A DNA stretch of 64,000 bases, taken from Gp1-AA145 sp963757135. GTDB lineage: Bacteria; Acidobacteriota; Terriglobia; Terriglobales; Acidobacteriaceae. A program made the position numbers and the translations under genes. This document shows positions 53,725-62,426 of this stretch, piece by piece. The stretch lies in NCBI GenBank assembly GCA_963757135.1, contig CAVWQE010000004.1, forward strand, positions 558,001 through 622,000, given 5' to 3'. Below the pieces are notes generated by a model that made no database searches, was not told the origin of the DNA, and saw nothing but the letters and a program-made list of their open reading frames with translations. Position 1 is the first letter of the stretch, and every line of letters starts with the position of its first letter.

Positions 53725-56589
53725 ATGTCCCACGACCTGCCCAAATCCTACGAGCCTGCGGCCATTGAAGCCCGCTGGGCCGAATACTGGGTAAAGGAAA
53801 AGCTGTTTTCGGTCCCGACGCCGCCTGAAGGCGACACCCGCCCCGTGTTCAGCCTTTTGCTGCCACCTCCGAACGTGACCGGCCGGCTGCACATGGGCCA
53901 CATGCTCAATCAGACGCAAATGGACATCATCATGCGCTGGCATCGCATGCGCGGCGATGTCACGCTTTGGCTTCCTGGAACCGATCACGCCGGCATCGCC
54001 ACGCAAATGATGGTCGAGCGCCAGCTTGCGACCGAGGGCAAAAAGCGTTCGGACCTCGGACGCGAGAAGTTCATCGAGCGCGTGTGGGAGTGGAAGAAGC
54101 ACTACGGCGGCGCCATCCAGGAGCAGATGCGGCGGCTGGGCGCGTCCGTGGACTGGAGCCGCGAATACTTCACCATGGATGAAAATCTTTCGCACGCGGT
54201 GCGCGAAGTTTTCGTTCGCCTGCATGAGGAAGGACTGATTTATCGCGGCAAGTACATCGTCAACTGGTGCCCGCGGTGCGAGACGGCTATCTCCGATCTC
54301 GAGGTCAAGCACGAGGAAATTCCCGGCAAGCTGTGGGAGATTCGCTATCCGGTGATTGGCAGCGACGAATTCATCACCGTGGCGACCACTCGTCCGGAGA
54401 CGATGCTTGGCGACACCGCCGTCGCTGTGAACGAGCGCGATGAGCGCTACACGCACCTGCATGGCAAGAAGGTTCTGCTGCCGTTGATGAATCGCGAGAT
54501 TCCCATCATCACCGACGAACTGGCGCAACCCGAGTTCGGTACCGGCGCGGTGAAAGTGACACCGGCGCATGACGCGAATGATTTTGCTGCCGGGCTCCGC
54601 CACAACCTGCCGCAGATCGAAGTCATGGACGAGCACGCCCGCATGAACCAGAATGCCGGACCTTACGCCGGCCTGGGCCGCTCCACCGCGCGCGAACGCG
54701 TGCTGGAAGATTTGCGCACGCAAGGCTTCCTGGTCGGCGAGAAAGACTATACGCTGGCGATCGGCAAATGCGATCGCTGCGGGACCGTGGTCGAGCCGCG
54801 GCTTTCTACGCAGTGGTTCATCAAGATTCAGCCGCTGGCGGATCGCGCGATTGAGGTTGTCGAAAAAGACTACATTCGCTTCACGCCCGCCAACTATCGC
54901 CAGATTTATCTCAACTGGATGCGCAACATCCACGACTGGTGCATCTCGCGGCAGTTATGGTGGGGACATCGCATTCCGGCTTGGCATTGCGCGTGCGGCG
55001 AAATTATCGTGGCGCGGGAAACGCCGGCTTCGTGCCCGAAGTGCGGCAACGCTGAATTAAAACAGGACCCCGATGTTCTCGATACTTGGTTCTCGTCTGG
55101 CCTGCTGCCATTTACTTCGCTCGGCTGGCCGGAGGCGACACGCGATCTGGAAATTTTCTATCCAACGTCGCTACTGATCACCGGCTTCGACATTTTATTC
55201 TTCTGGGTCGCCCGCATGATCATGCTGGGCTGCTGGTTCATGGCCCCGCCAGAAAAACCAGAATCTGGCAAGTCTCACGTGGTCCCGGGTGCCCCCACCC
55301 GGGCGGCCGAGCGAAGCTCGGCAAAACTTTCGGACGACGGCCTTCGCGACTCCGTCCCCTTCCGCGAAGTGTATATTCACGCCCTGGTCCGAGACGCCGA
55401 GCGGCAAAAGATGTCAAAGACCAAAGGCAACGTGCTCGATCCCATTCAGGTGATCGAAAAATACGGGACTGACGCGACGCGCTTCACGCTTGCGGCCATG
55501 TCATCTCCGGGAACCGACATCGCCTTCAACGAGAGCCGGACCGAGGGCTATCGTGCCTTTGCTAACAAAATCTGGAACGCCGCGCGCTTTATGTTTATGA
55601 ATATGGAGCGAGTCGGGTCGTGTGGGTCGGACATTCTTGCCTCGTGTGGCGCGGACACTCCTGTCCGCGAGAAAAGTTCTTCGGACTCTCGGCCCCAACG
55701 GGCGGGTCTGGAGACCCGCCCCTACATGGGCATCATTGGCTTTCAGACTTCTACCCTCGAAGACCGCTGGATTCGTTCCCGGTTCAACAGTGTTGCGAAA
55801 AGCGTGAACGAATCATTAACTGCGTATCGCTTCGATGAAGCCGCGAATTTGATCTACGATTTTTTTTGGGGTGAGTTCTGCGACTGGTACATCGAATTGA
55901 TCAAGCCGCGGCTGGCGCCCCAATCGGCGGACGCGGCGAACGCATGCCGGAACCTCGTGGCCCTGTTTGAGGCCTCCCTCGGCCTGCTCCATCCCGTCAT
56001 GCCGTTCATCACCGACGAACTCTGGCATGCGATTTACGATGGCAAGCCGCCGCAGAAATCGTTGGCCCTGGCCGCATATCCGCAAGCTGACGAGCAACAG
56101 ATTGATCGCACTTCAGAAACCCAGATGGCCATTCTGCAGGATTTGATCGTCAGCATTCGTAATCTGCAGGCAGAGTTGAAGGTGGAAACTAAACTCAAAG
56201 TGCCCATCGAGATCTACGCAGTCGAGACGGGAGTTCGCACCTTGATCCAAGAGAACCGTGGCGCTATTCTTAACGATCGCCAGGCCAACGTGGCAGCGCT
56301 CACCTTCGCCGAAACTCCTCTCGCTCAGGTTGCTAACGTCCAGCACACCGCGCGCTTTGACGTTCGACTAATCTATGAACAAAAGATCGACATCGCTGCC
56401 GAGCGCGAAAAGGCGAACAAAGAACTGGAGAAGATCGAAAAAGAACTCGTTAGCGTAGACCGCCAACTTGGCAACGAAGGCTTCGTGACCAAGGCGCCGA
56501 GCCAGGTGGTCGAGAAGTTGCGAAATCGAAAAGCTGAGTTGGAAGCATTGATCGCCAAATTGAAGCAGAAGTTAGGAGAATTAGGATAG
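53725..56589 (+). CDS. valS: Valyl-tRNA synthetase with in-frame palindromic insertions
   Basis: The 954-residue class I synthetase has HIGH as LPPPNVTGRLHMGHML near 49, the editing-domain TTRPETMLGD, zinc-finger-like CPRCE and CPKCG segments, KMSKS as KMSKTKGN near 565, and a C-terminal coiled coil (EREKANKELEKIEKELVSVDRQLGNEGFVTKAP). It charges tRNA-Val. Two stretches look foreign: residues about 512-544 (GAPTRAAERSSAKLSDDGL) and about 629-670 (CGADTPVREKSSSDSRPQR). Both are encoded by hairpin repeats, yet the frame stays open, so the enzyme is probably still functional. Confidence 0.93.
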   Translation: MSHDLPKSYEPAAIEARWAEYWVKEKLFSVPTPPEGDTRPVFSLLLPPPNVTGRLHMGHMLNQTQMDIIMRWHRMRGDVTLWLPGTDHAGIATQMMVERQLATEGKKRSDLGREKFIERVWEWKKHYGGAIQEQMRRLGASVDWSREYFTMDENLSHAVREVFVRLHEEGLIYRGKYIVNWCPRCETAISDLEVKHEEIPGKLWEIRYPVIGSDEFITVATTRPETMLGDTAVAVNERDERYTHLHGKKVLLPLMNREIPIITDELAQPEFGTGAVKVTPAHDANDFAAGLRHNLPQIEVMDEHARMNQNAGPYAGLGRSTARERVLEDLRTQGFLVGEKDYTLAIGKCDRCGTVVEPRLSTQWFIKIQPLADRAIEVVEKDYIRFTPANYRQIYLNWMRNIHDWCISRQLWWGHRIPAWHCACGEIIVARETPASCPKCGNAELKQDPDVLDTWFSSGLLPFTSLGWPEATRDLEIFYPTSLLITGFDILFFWVARMIMLGCWFMAPPEKPESGKSHVVPGAPTRAAERSSAKLSDDGLRDSVPFREVYIHALVRDAERQKMSKTKGNVLDPIQVIEKYGTDATRFTLAAMSSPGTDIAFNESRTEGYRAFANKIWNAARFMFMNMERVGSCGSDILASCGADTPVREKSSSDSRPQRAGLETRPYMGIIGFQTSTLEDRWIRSRFNSVAKSVNESLTAYRFDEAANLIYDFFWGEFCDWYIELIKPRLAPQSADAANACRNLVALFEASLGLLHPVMPFITDELWHAIYDGKPPQKSLALAAYPQADEQQIDRTSETQMAILQDLIVSIRNLQAELKVETKLKVPIEIYAVETGVRTLIQENRGAILNDRQANVAALTFAETPLAQVANVQHTARFDVRLIYEQKIDIAAEREKANKELEKIEKELVSVDRQLGNEGFVTKAPSQVVEKLRNRKAELEALIAKLKQKLGELG
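55284..55322 (+). repeat. Double-hairpin repeat inside valS
   Basis: Arms CCCGGGTG/CACCCGGG (55284-55303, 4-base loop) are followed by GCCGAGC/GCTCGGC (55306-55322, 3-base loop). The sequence is read through in frame just before the KMSKS loop of ValS. Confidence 0.75.
55651..55720 (+). repeat. Second double-hairpin repeat inside valS
   Basis: Arms GCGGACA/TGTCCGC (55651-55668, loop CTCC) and GGCGGGTC/GACCCGCC (55701-55720, loop TGGA) lie in a stretch that lengthens ValS between the catalytic core and the anticodon-binding domain. Confidence 0.75.
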
Positions 56590-56596
56590 TTTGTGG

Positions 56597-56618
56597 GGAC
56601 AGCCGACCTCGGCTGTCC
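56597..56618 (+). terminator. Palindromic repeat after valS, possible terminator
   Basis: Arms GGACAGCCGA and TCGGCTGTCC flank CC, eight bases after the valS stop. There is no T-run, so it may not stop transcription by itself. The outer GGACA/TGTCC matches one hairpin inside valS (55651-55668), suggesting one repeat family. Confidence 0.5.
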
Positions 56619-56682
56619 GGTCAAAGCGAAGCTCGACGAAATGCGATAGATTTTCAAAGAAGTCACTAGCCACTAACATCTT

Positions 56683-57561
56683 ATGGACTGGAACTCCCGG
56701 CGCATCACCGCAGTACTTGAGAACGCGTTGCTCGAAGACCGGGCAACACGCGATGCGACCAGTTACGCCTGTATCGATCCCAGCCAGCGCGCGGCCGGCA
56801 CTGCACTCGCCAAGCAGGACTGCATTCTCGCCGGCCTGGGAGCCATTCCTCGCATTCTCGACGTATATGCCGCACTTGATGGCGCCGTCGTTTCGCATTA
56901 TGAGGTCACCAGTCATCCCGAGATTTTCGATGGCGTGCGGCTGCATAAAGGGCAAACCTTTGCTGTCATCCGCCACAATGCGCGCGTGATTCTCTCCTGC
57001 GAGCGCGTGATCTTGAACGTGTTGCAGCGTCTCAGCGGGATTGCCACGCTGACGCGACAATTCGTCGAGGCGGTCAACGGGACCAAGGCCCGCATTCTCG
57101 ATACCCGCAAGACGGCTCCTGGATTGCGCGCCCTCGACAAGTACGCGGTCCGTTGCGGCGGCGGCCAGAATCATCGGCTTGATCTCTCTGACGGCGTGCT
57201 GATCAAGAACAATCACATCGCGCTGGCAGGTGGTCTGAAAGCCGCTCTCGAACGCGCCCACCGCAATCGCCGCGGTACCCAGCCGATTGAGGTTGAAGTC
57301 CGCAGCCTGACTGAACTCGAAGAAGCGCTGGGTTTCGGGGCTGAAGCCATCCTGCTCGACAATATGACGCCGCAGGATGTCCGCACTGCCGTGGAACGTT
57401 GCTTAAAAGCAGAACGGCGCATTCCCCTCGAGAGCTCCGGCGGCATTACTCTCGACAATGTTCGTGCCTATGCTGAAACCGGCGTGGATTTCATTTCTGT
57501 AGGTGCGCTCACCCACTCGGCACCCGCCGTGGACATGAGTCTGCGAATCCATCCTGCATAG
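56683..57561 (+). CDS. nadC: Nicotinate-nucleotide pyrophosphorylase (carboxylating)
   Basis: The 292-residue quinolinate phosphoribosyltransferase shows LQRLSGIATLTRQFVEAV, ILDTRKTAPGLRALDKYAVRCGGGQNHRLDLSDG with the substrate-binding Arg/Lys residues, IKNNHIALAGG, VEVRSLTELEEAL and LESSGGITLDNVRAYAETGVDFISVGALTHS. It makes nicotinate mononucleotide from quinolinate and PRPP in NAD synthesis. nadA and nadB are not in the window. The genes nadC, birA and coaX follow one another on this strand and may form one operon. Confidence 0.93.
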   Translation: MDWNSRRITAVLENALLEDRATRDATSYACIDPSQRAAGTALAKQDCILAGLGAIPRILDVYAALDGAVVSHYEVTSHPEIFDGVRLHKGQTFAVIRHNARVILSCERVILNVLQRLSGIATLTRQFVEAVNGTKARILDTRKTAPGLRALDKYAVRCGGGQNHRLDLSDGVLIKNNHIALAGGLKAALERAHRNRRGTQPIEVEVRSLTELEEALGFGAEAILLDNMTPQDVRTAVERCLKAERRIPLESSGGITLDNVRAYAETGVDFISVGALTHSAPAVDMSLRIHPA

Positions 57562-57613
57562 TTAACAACCTGTTCTGAAGAGTCACGCGGGCCTGATTGC
57601 CGAACTCCGCCCT

Positions 57614-58672
57614 TTGTCCGATAATTCCGGCATCACTCCCCGAGGCCGAAATCACGCGGCGCCACATTCTGCAACGGCATCTACTTCGCCGCAGACCGAC
57701 ACGCGACTGGGCCGCATCGTCCGGGTGCTCATGCGATTTCCGACGGTGGTTATCAGCGGCACCAAGCTTGCGCAGGAGATTGGCGTCACCCGCTCCGAGG
57801 TCTGGCGCCTGGTGCAGCAGTTGCGCGAACTTGGAGTTGATATTGCCGGCCACCCGTCGAGCGGATATCAGCTGACCGCCGTTCCCGACCTTCTGCTTCC
57901 CGAGATGCTGGAACCGCTGGTGCGCGGGACGATTTTCGCCGATCACATCTGCCACCACTACCGCGCCGGCTCAACCAATACCCTGGCGCTAGAAGCCGCA
58001 GCCGAAGGAGCGCGAGAGGGAACCGTCTTTCTTGCCGAGCAGCAAACCGCTGGACGCGGCCGCGGCAGTCATCAGTGGCACTCGGCGCAGTCAACGGGAA
58101 TCTATTGTTCGGTGATCTTACGTCCCGCATTACCGCCTTCCGAGGTTCTCGTTCTCTCGCTCGCCGCAGGCCTTGCAGTGCATTCCGCCGTGCAGGAAAT
58201 CGACTCGCATGTTCTGCCTGACCTGAAGTGGCCAAATGACTTGCTCATTCACGGGAAAAAATTCTGCGGCATTCTGACCGAGATGAGTGGCGAAGCTACT
58301 CGGGTGCGCCACATCGTGGTTGGAATCGGCATCAATGTTAATCAGGCTCAATTCCCTGACGAACTCGCGCAAACTGCGACCTCGCTACGACTTTGCACCG
58401 GGGCCGAGTGGTCGCGGGTCGAACTGTGCGCGGCTTTGTTAAAATCGCTCGACCGCGAATATCGCGAGCTCTTGGCCAATCCCGAAGCCCATGCCGACAT
58501 TTTGCGGCGATTCGAAGAACGATCGTCGTCGGCGCGTGGGCGACAGGTGCACATCGATGAGAACGGCGGCTTCGAGGGCGTAACTGCCGGCCTTGATCCG
58601 CGCGGTTTTTTGCAAGTGCGCACGAAACAAGGAATACGAGTCGTGCTCAGTGGCACCGTGCGACTGAAGTGA
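57614..58672 (+). CDS. birA: Biotin-protein ligase with N-terminal repressor domain
   Basis: The 352-residue protein has a winged HTH (LGRIVRVLMRFPTVVISGTKLAQEIGVTRSEVWRLVQQLREL, about 31-72). The ligase domain shows AGSTNTLALEAAAEGAREGTVFLAEQQTAGRGRGSHQWHSAQSTGIYCSVIL, KWPNDLLIHGKKFCGIL and VVGIGINVNQ. A small SH3-like C-terminal domain follows. It attaches biotin to acetyl-CoA carboxylase and may repress biotin genes. The TTG start at 57614 gives an unusual 30-residue leader before the HTH; a shorter start cannot be excluded. Confidence 0.9.
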   Translation: MSDNSGITPRGRNHAAPHSATASTSPQTDTRLGRIVRVLMRFPTVVISGTKLAQEIGVTRSEVWRLVQQLRELGVDIAGHPSSGYQLTAVPDLLLPEMLEPLVRGTIFADHICHHYRAGSTNTLALEAAAEGAREGTVFLAEQQTAGRGRGSHQWHSAQSTGIYCSVILRPALPPSEVLVLSLAAGLAVHSAVQEIDSHVLPDLKWPNDLLIHGKKFCGILTEMSGEATRVRHIVVGIGINVNQAQFPDELAQTATSLRLCTGAEWSRVELCAALLKSLDREYRELLANPEAHADILRRFEERSSSARGRQVHIDENGGFEGVTAGLDPRGFLQVRTKQGIRVVLSGTVRLK

Positions 58673-58781
58673 AATCGCGGTTTTGTTAACTTTGCGACCT
58701 TTGCGTACTTCGCGGTTAAAAGCTTTTTCTACGCAAGAAGAAAATCATGAAGCTCCGGCGTTAACTGACAACTGGTTCACC

Positions 58782-59639
58782 ATGCTTCTCGTCCTCGATG
58801 TCGGCAACACCAACACGGTGCTCGGAGTGTTCGCCCGGTCTTCGTCCGAAACCGGCGCTGCGCCGAAGTACGACAAACTCCTCGCCAACTGGCGCGTGAC
58901 CACACGCGCAGCCCAGACCGTGGACGAGTACGGCGTCCTTTTCCGCAACTTGTTTTCCATGCAGCAACTCGATCCCCGAGACATCAACGGAATCATGATT
59001 TCTTCCGTTGTTCCGCCCTTGGATTCCACTCTCCGTCGCGTGTGCGAACGCTACTTCAATCAGAAGCCGCTCTTTGTCGAGCCCGGCGTGAAAACCGGAA
59101 TGCCGGTGCTTTACGAAAACCCAGCCGAAGTGGGCGCCGACCGCATCGTGAACGGAGTTGCAGCCTTCGAGAAATACGGCGGTCCGTGCATTGTCGTGGA
59201 TTTCGGCACGGCCACAACGTTCGACTGCATTACCGCCAAGGGCGAGTACCAGGGCGGCGTCATCTCCCCCGGCATCGGAATTTCCGCGGAGGCATTATTC
59301 AGCCGCACCGCGCGCTTGCAGCGCGTGGACATTCGAAAGCCCGCTCGCATTATCGGCACCACAACCGTGGGCAGCCTGCAATCCGGCCTTTATTACGGCT
59401 ATCTCGGACTGGTGGACGGAATACTAGAGCGATTACTGAAAGAGCTGGGTGACTCCGCCAAAGTGCTCGCGACCGGGGGCCTGGCCACACTGCTCGGCTC
59501 CGGCTCGAAATACATTCAAAAGGTGGATGAATTTCTGACGCTCGACGGATTGCGGATTCTGTGGGAAAGAAACGCTTACCCTGACCAATCGAAGCCTCGC
59601 GGAGAAGTTACCGCCCGCCGTCGTCGATCGAGCTCTTAG
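58782..59639 (+). CDS. coaX: Type III pantothenate kinase
   Basis: From the ATG at 58782 the protein has 285 residues. It begins LLVLDVGNTNTVLGVFA, the ATP-binding ASKHA motif, then shows GADRIVNGVAAFEKYGGPCIVVDFGTATTFDCIT and SRTARLQRVDIRKP. It phosphorylates pantothenate. The TAG stop and final serines lie in a heptamer-repeat border (CTCTTAGC), so the C-terminus SSS may be repeat-derived. The frame is open to 58683, but that part overlaps a repeat-like gap (58673-58781). Confidence 0.9.
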   Translation: MLLVLDVGNTNTVLGVFARSSSETGAAPKYDKLLANWRVTTRAAQTVDEYGVLFRNLFSMQQLDPRDINGIMISSVVPPLDSTLRRVCERYFNQKPLFVEPGVKTGMPVLYENPAEVGADRIVNGVAAFEKYGGPCIVVDFGTATTFDCITAKGEYQGGVISPGIGISAEALFSRTARLQRVDIRKPARIIGTTTVGSLQSGLYYGYLGLVDGILERLLKELGDSAKVLATGGLATLLGSGSKYIQKVDEFLTLDGLRILWERNAYPDQSKPRGEVTARRRRSSS

Positions 59640-59698
59640 CTGGTCGATTGGCTTGAGTCCGTAGGATCTGGGCCAAAGGCTAAGAGCTAACTGCTAAA
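59631..59698. repeat. Heptamer arrays at the coaX border
   Basis: GGCCAAA, GGCTAAG, AGCTAAC and TGCTAAA (59671-59698) follow an inverted AGCTCTTAGC (59631-59640) that contains the coaX stop codon. The array ends about ten bases before the TTG start of the next gene and supplies its AAAGG ribosome site. Confidence 0.7.
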
Positions 59699-59707
59699 GG
59701 CTTGGTC

Positions 59708-60403
59708 TTGGAAAACTACTTCAATTATTTCACCGAAATCGAGGAACACTTTCAGCGGCGTCGTGGCGGAACCTTGCTGCTATCCACGCTTGATTGGGCG
59801 CTGATCGAGACCTGGAAAGACGCCGGCATCCCGCTCGAAGCCGTACTGCGCGGCATTGATGGGGCCTTCGATCGTTACGATCAGCATCCGTCAAAGTCAA
59901 AGAAAGTCAACAGCCTCGCATACTGTTCGCAAGAAGTACTCACCGCCGCCGAAGACATGAAAGAAGCTACCGTCGGCGTGACATCTGAATCGAAGCCCGA
60001 TCGTGGCTTTGACGCGGCTGAAATCGCAAATTTTTTGAGGCGGTGTGCGGCAGACCTCGAAGTGGCGGAACTGCCTTCGGCCGTGGGAATTTCCCCGCCC
60101 GCAGTGGCGAGTGACGTCGCGAAGACGCTGCGCGAAATGGGCGCAGAAGTTGAGCTCAAGCTTCCCCGATTGGACGACCTCGAACGCCGCCTTAACGTTC
60201 TGGAGGAAAAGCTGTTCGCCGTTCTCCTCGCAACTCTCCCGGACGACGAGGTCGTGAAAGTGCGTGCTCAGGCCGACCGCGAACTGGCGCCTTATCGCAG
60301 CAAGATGCCCGTGCCGCAAGTCCAACAACTGCAAAAACAGTTCGTCCACAAGAAGCTGTTGGAACAGTATGGGCTGCCCAGACTGAGCCTGTTCTACATG
60401 TGA
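59708..60403 (+). CDS. Conserved protein of unknown function, coiled-coil C-terminus
   Basis: The protein has 231 residues from the TTG at 59708; a TTG at 59702 is also in frame. It opens ENYFNYFTEIEEHFQRRRG, contains LLLSTLDWALIETWKDAGIPLEAVLRGIDGAFDRYD (about 20-55), and has helical C-terminal sequence (RLDDLERRLNVLEEKLFAVLLA) that may form a coiled coil. I associate it with Acidobacteriota and know no function. It follows coaX on the same strand and ends 38 bases before the toxin-antitoxin pair. Confidence 0.65.
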   Translation: MENYFNYFTEIEEHFQRRRGGTLLLSTLDWALIETWKDAGIPLEAVLRGIDGAFDRYDQHPSKSKKVNSLAYCSQEVLTAAEDMKEATVGVTSESKPDRGFDAAEIANFLRRCAADLEVAELPSAVGISPPAVASDVAKTLREMGAEVELKLPRLDDLERRLNVLEEKLFAVLLATLPDDEVVKVRAQADRELAPYRSKMPVPQVQQLQKQFVHKKLLEQYGLPRLSLFYM

Positions 60404-60404
60404 C

Positions 60405-60439
60405 TTGCGACATAAGCTTACATAAGTTACACTGTAACT
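60405..60439 (+). promoter_or_regulatory. Promoter with overlapping palindromic operator for the RHH-DUF433/PIN module
   Basis: TTGCGA (60405-60410) and TACACT (60428-60433) are 17 bases apart. AGTTAC-ACT-GTAACT (60425-60439) is a perfect 6+6 palindrome over the -10 box. The predicted start (about 60440) nearly coincides with the ATG at 60442, so the message would be almost leaderless. Repression by the antitoxin is inference from the usual behaviour of such modules. Confidence 0.6.
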
Positions 60440-60441
60440 CT

Positions 60442-60909
60442 ATGGCGCATTCTCGCTCCATCGTAATCAGCATGCGCATTCCGGTGGAAAGCGGCAATCG
60501 CCTGCGTCGCATGGCCAGCCGCCATGGATGGACGGCCAGCGATGCCAGCGCTCGCCTGGTTGAAGAGGGTTTGCGGCGCGCAGAATTTGCCTTCATCGAT
60601 TTCCGCGATTCCGCCGCCGGGCGGCAAGCGTACATTCAGGGGAGCACACTGGCGGTGTGGGAAGTCATACTGCTTCTCCGCAGCTACAAGTCTGACGCCG
60701 CAGCCGTCGCAAGGCATCTCGCCTGGCCCGAAGCCAAGGTCAGGGCCGCAGTTCACTATGGGGAAGCTTTTCCCGATGAAGTCGAGGCTGCCTTGTCCGA
60801 AAATTCCGCCGTCGATTTTGCAACCCTGAAACGCCTGTTGCCGCAGGCCACACGGGTCCCGTCCTTGCGCACGAGAAAGCCTCGCAATGCTGAAGCTTCT
60901 TCTCGATGA
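60442..60909 (+). CDS. Antitoxin-like protein, ribbon-helix-helix plus DUF433-type domain
   Basis: The 155-residue protein starts with a probable RHH DNA-binding segment (SIVISMRIPVESGNRLRRMASRHGWTASDASARLVEEGLRRAEF). A DUF433-like domain follows: FIDFRDSAAGRQAYIQGSTLAVWEVILLLRSYKSDAAAVARHLAWPEAKVRAAVHYGEAFPDEVEAAL. DUF433 proteins usually accompany DUF5615 PIN-like toxins, as here: the next gene overlaps by 23 bases. No ribosome site precedes 60442, in line with a leaderless message. Confidence 0.75.
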   Translation: MAHSRSIVISMRIPVESGNRLRRMASRHGWTASDASARLVEEGLRRAEFAFIDFRDSAAGRQAYIQGSTLAVWEVILLLRSYKSDAAAVARHLAWPEAKVRAAVHYGEAFPDEVEAALSENSAVDFATLKRLLPQATRVPSLRTRKPRNAEASSR

Positions 60910-61258
60910 GCACATTTCGCCGAAGGTGGCATACGGCCTTCGCCGCGGTAATAACTCGTTGATACTTCGGTTCATGGCGGAGTGGGAAAAGGGAGACTTC
61001 ATCGGACGAGATGATTCCGCCTGTCTTCAAATGGCAGCCAGTCGACGCCTGACACTAGTCAGCTACGATCGCCGGACAATTCCGTTGCTACTCAAGGTCT
61101 GGGCCGAGGAAGGTAGAAGCCATGGCGGAGTGATCTTCGTCGACGAAAAAACCATGTCGCCTGCCGACATCGGTCAATTGGTGCAAGCATTGTCTAATCT
61201 GTGGAAACAATCGGCCAAGTGGGCTTGGACAGACCGCATCTGCTATCTGGAGCGATGA
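60887..61258 (+). CDS. PIN-like (DUF5615) toxin candidate
   Basis: The 123-residue protein begins KLLLDEHISPKVAYGLRR, with the acidic pair D7/E8 of PIN-like folds. It has LTLVSYDRRTIPLLLK near 53 and GGVIFVDEKTMSPADIGQLVQAL. PIN-like toxins cleave RNA. It is coupled to the antitoxin by a 23-base overlap. The segment RRGNNSLILRFMAEWEKGDFIGRDDSACLQMA deviates somewhat from the DUF5615 core I know, so catalysis is not certain. Confidence 0.75.
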   Translation: MLKLLLDEHISPKVAYGLRRGNNSLILRFMAEWEKGDFIGRDDSACLQMAASRRLTLVSYDRRTIPLLLKVWAEEGRSHGGVIFVDEKTMSPADIGQLVQALSNLWKQSAKWAWTDRICYLER

Positions 61259-61274
61259 CGGGTGATTAGAGGTC

Positions 61275-62357
61275 CTACATCTTCCCGTGAAAAATGTATA
61301 CCAGCTCGACCAGCAGAATCAGCACAACCATAGTTTCCAGCCAGAAGGTTCGCGATTGATGGAATTCATCAATCAGAAACCGGTACAAGTCCTCAGCAGT
61401 ACGAAGCTTCTGCTGCGTGAGGCTCTTATAGTCCGGCACGCCAACTTTACTGGCAGCGAGACGATACAGACGCGCTGAAAACATGTCGCTTAAAAATTTG
61501 ATGGCATTGTCGGCGCGTTCGGTGAGTTCGGTGACATCAAGCAAAACGGTTTGCAGCCGCGATGCCTCCCGCGGTAGCCGCCATCGGTTTATGATGCTCG
61601 ACTTCTGGCCCACCGTGTCATACACCCGGGCCAGTTCGCGCGTCATCAGTTCGTCATAGTGACGAAACTCGAGTAGCTGTGAGTTGGCATATTCGAGCAA
61701 CTGCAGTGTCGTTTCCGATCCAGCTGCGGAGTCGTACACAAACGCTGCGTTCCAGCCCAGGACCGCGAGATCATTCGGATAGTAGGACATCGCCGACTGA
61801 AGCACTTCGCGGCGTTCATCGTCGGACAGAATTGCGTTCTCACCTCTTACGACTTGTGAAATCTGCTGTCCGCATGAACTCAGAAGATGCGCTCCGGAAG
61901 GGTTGCCGCCGATCTCGCGCATGAAGAATATGAAGTAGTCTTCGTTGAGCCAGGTGTCATACGGCTTGACCAGAGCGGGCCGGGTGCGCGCAACTTTTTC
62001 TTTAGCAATCTCTTCCGCACGGCGGAGCAGGTCAGTGCCGGAAATCCAGCGGCAGGAAAGCGAAATCAGGTCTGTCCATTCACCATTAAACGGAAATTCA
62101 AACAGAACACTGACGACTCCGTAATCGTAATATTTGACCCGCACGCGCGCTTGCGCTTCGCCCGGGAATGGCGCCTCTTCCACCACCGGAGGCCGCTCGA
62201 AAAACAATTGCTCAGCCGCCGCGTGCTTCAATCCTTGCCCGAGGCGGCGAGCTCCAAGAATTGTACCCAACTCTTCCAGGCGAATTTCTTCGCAGACATC
62301 GAACAGAAACAGCCCCACCGCCGACCCGCGCAGCGACGCCTTGCTTTGAGAATCCAT
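61275..62357 (-). CDS. RMD1/YagE (DUF155)-like protein with C-terminal membrane anchor
   Basis: The 360-residue protein starts with a soluble domain (LFLFDVCEEIRLEELGTILGARRLG; KYYDYGVVSVLFEFPF). It has a helical middle, ELTERADNAIKFLSDMFSARLYRLAASKVGVPDY, and one terminal membrane helix (TMVVLILLVELVYIF). This order resembles RMD1/DUF155 proteins, whose bacterial function is unknown; the match is by pattern only. It is convergent with the PIN-like gene, with 16 bases between the stops. Confidence 0.5.
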   Translation of the reverse strand: MDSQSKASLRGSAVGLFLFDVCEEIRLEELGTILGARRLGQGLKHAAAEQLFFERPPVVEEAPFPGEAQARVRVKYYDYGVVSVLFEFPFNGEWTDLISLSCRWISGTDLLRRAEEIAKEKVARTRPALVKPYDTWLNEDYFIFFMREIGGNPSGAHLLSSCGQQISQVVRGENAILSDDERREVLQSAMSYYPNDLAVLGWNAAFVYDSAAGSETTLQLLEYANSQLLEFRHYDELMTRELARVYDTVGQKSSIINRWRLPREASRLQTVLLDVTELTERADNAIKFLSDMFSARLYRLAASKVGVPDYKSLTQQKLRTAEDLYRFLIDEFHQSRTFWLETMVVLILLVELVYIFHGKM

Positions 62358-62426
62358 GAGCGCATTAGTCTAACGCGAGGGAACAGGATTGTGCGAAAAG
62401 TCGACCACTTGCACAGGGCAAGCCCG

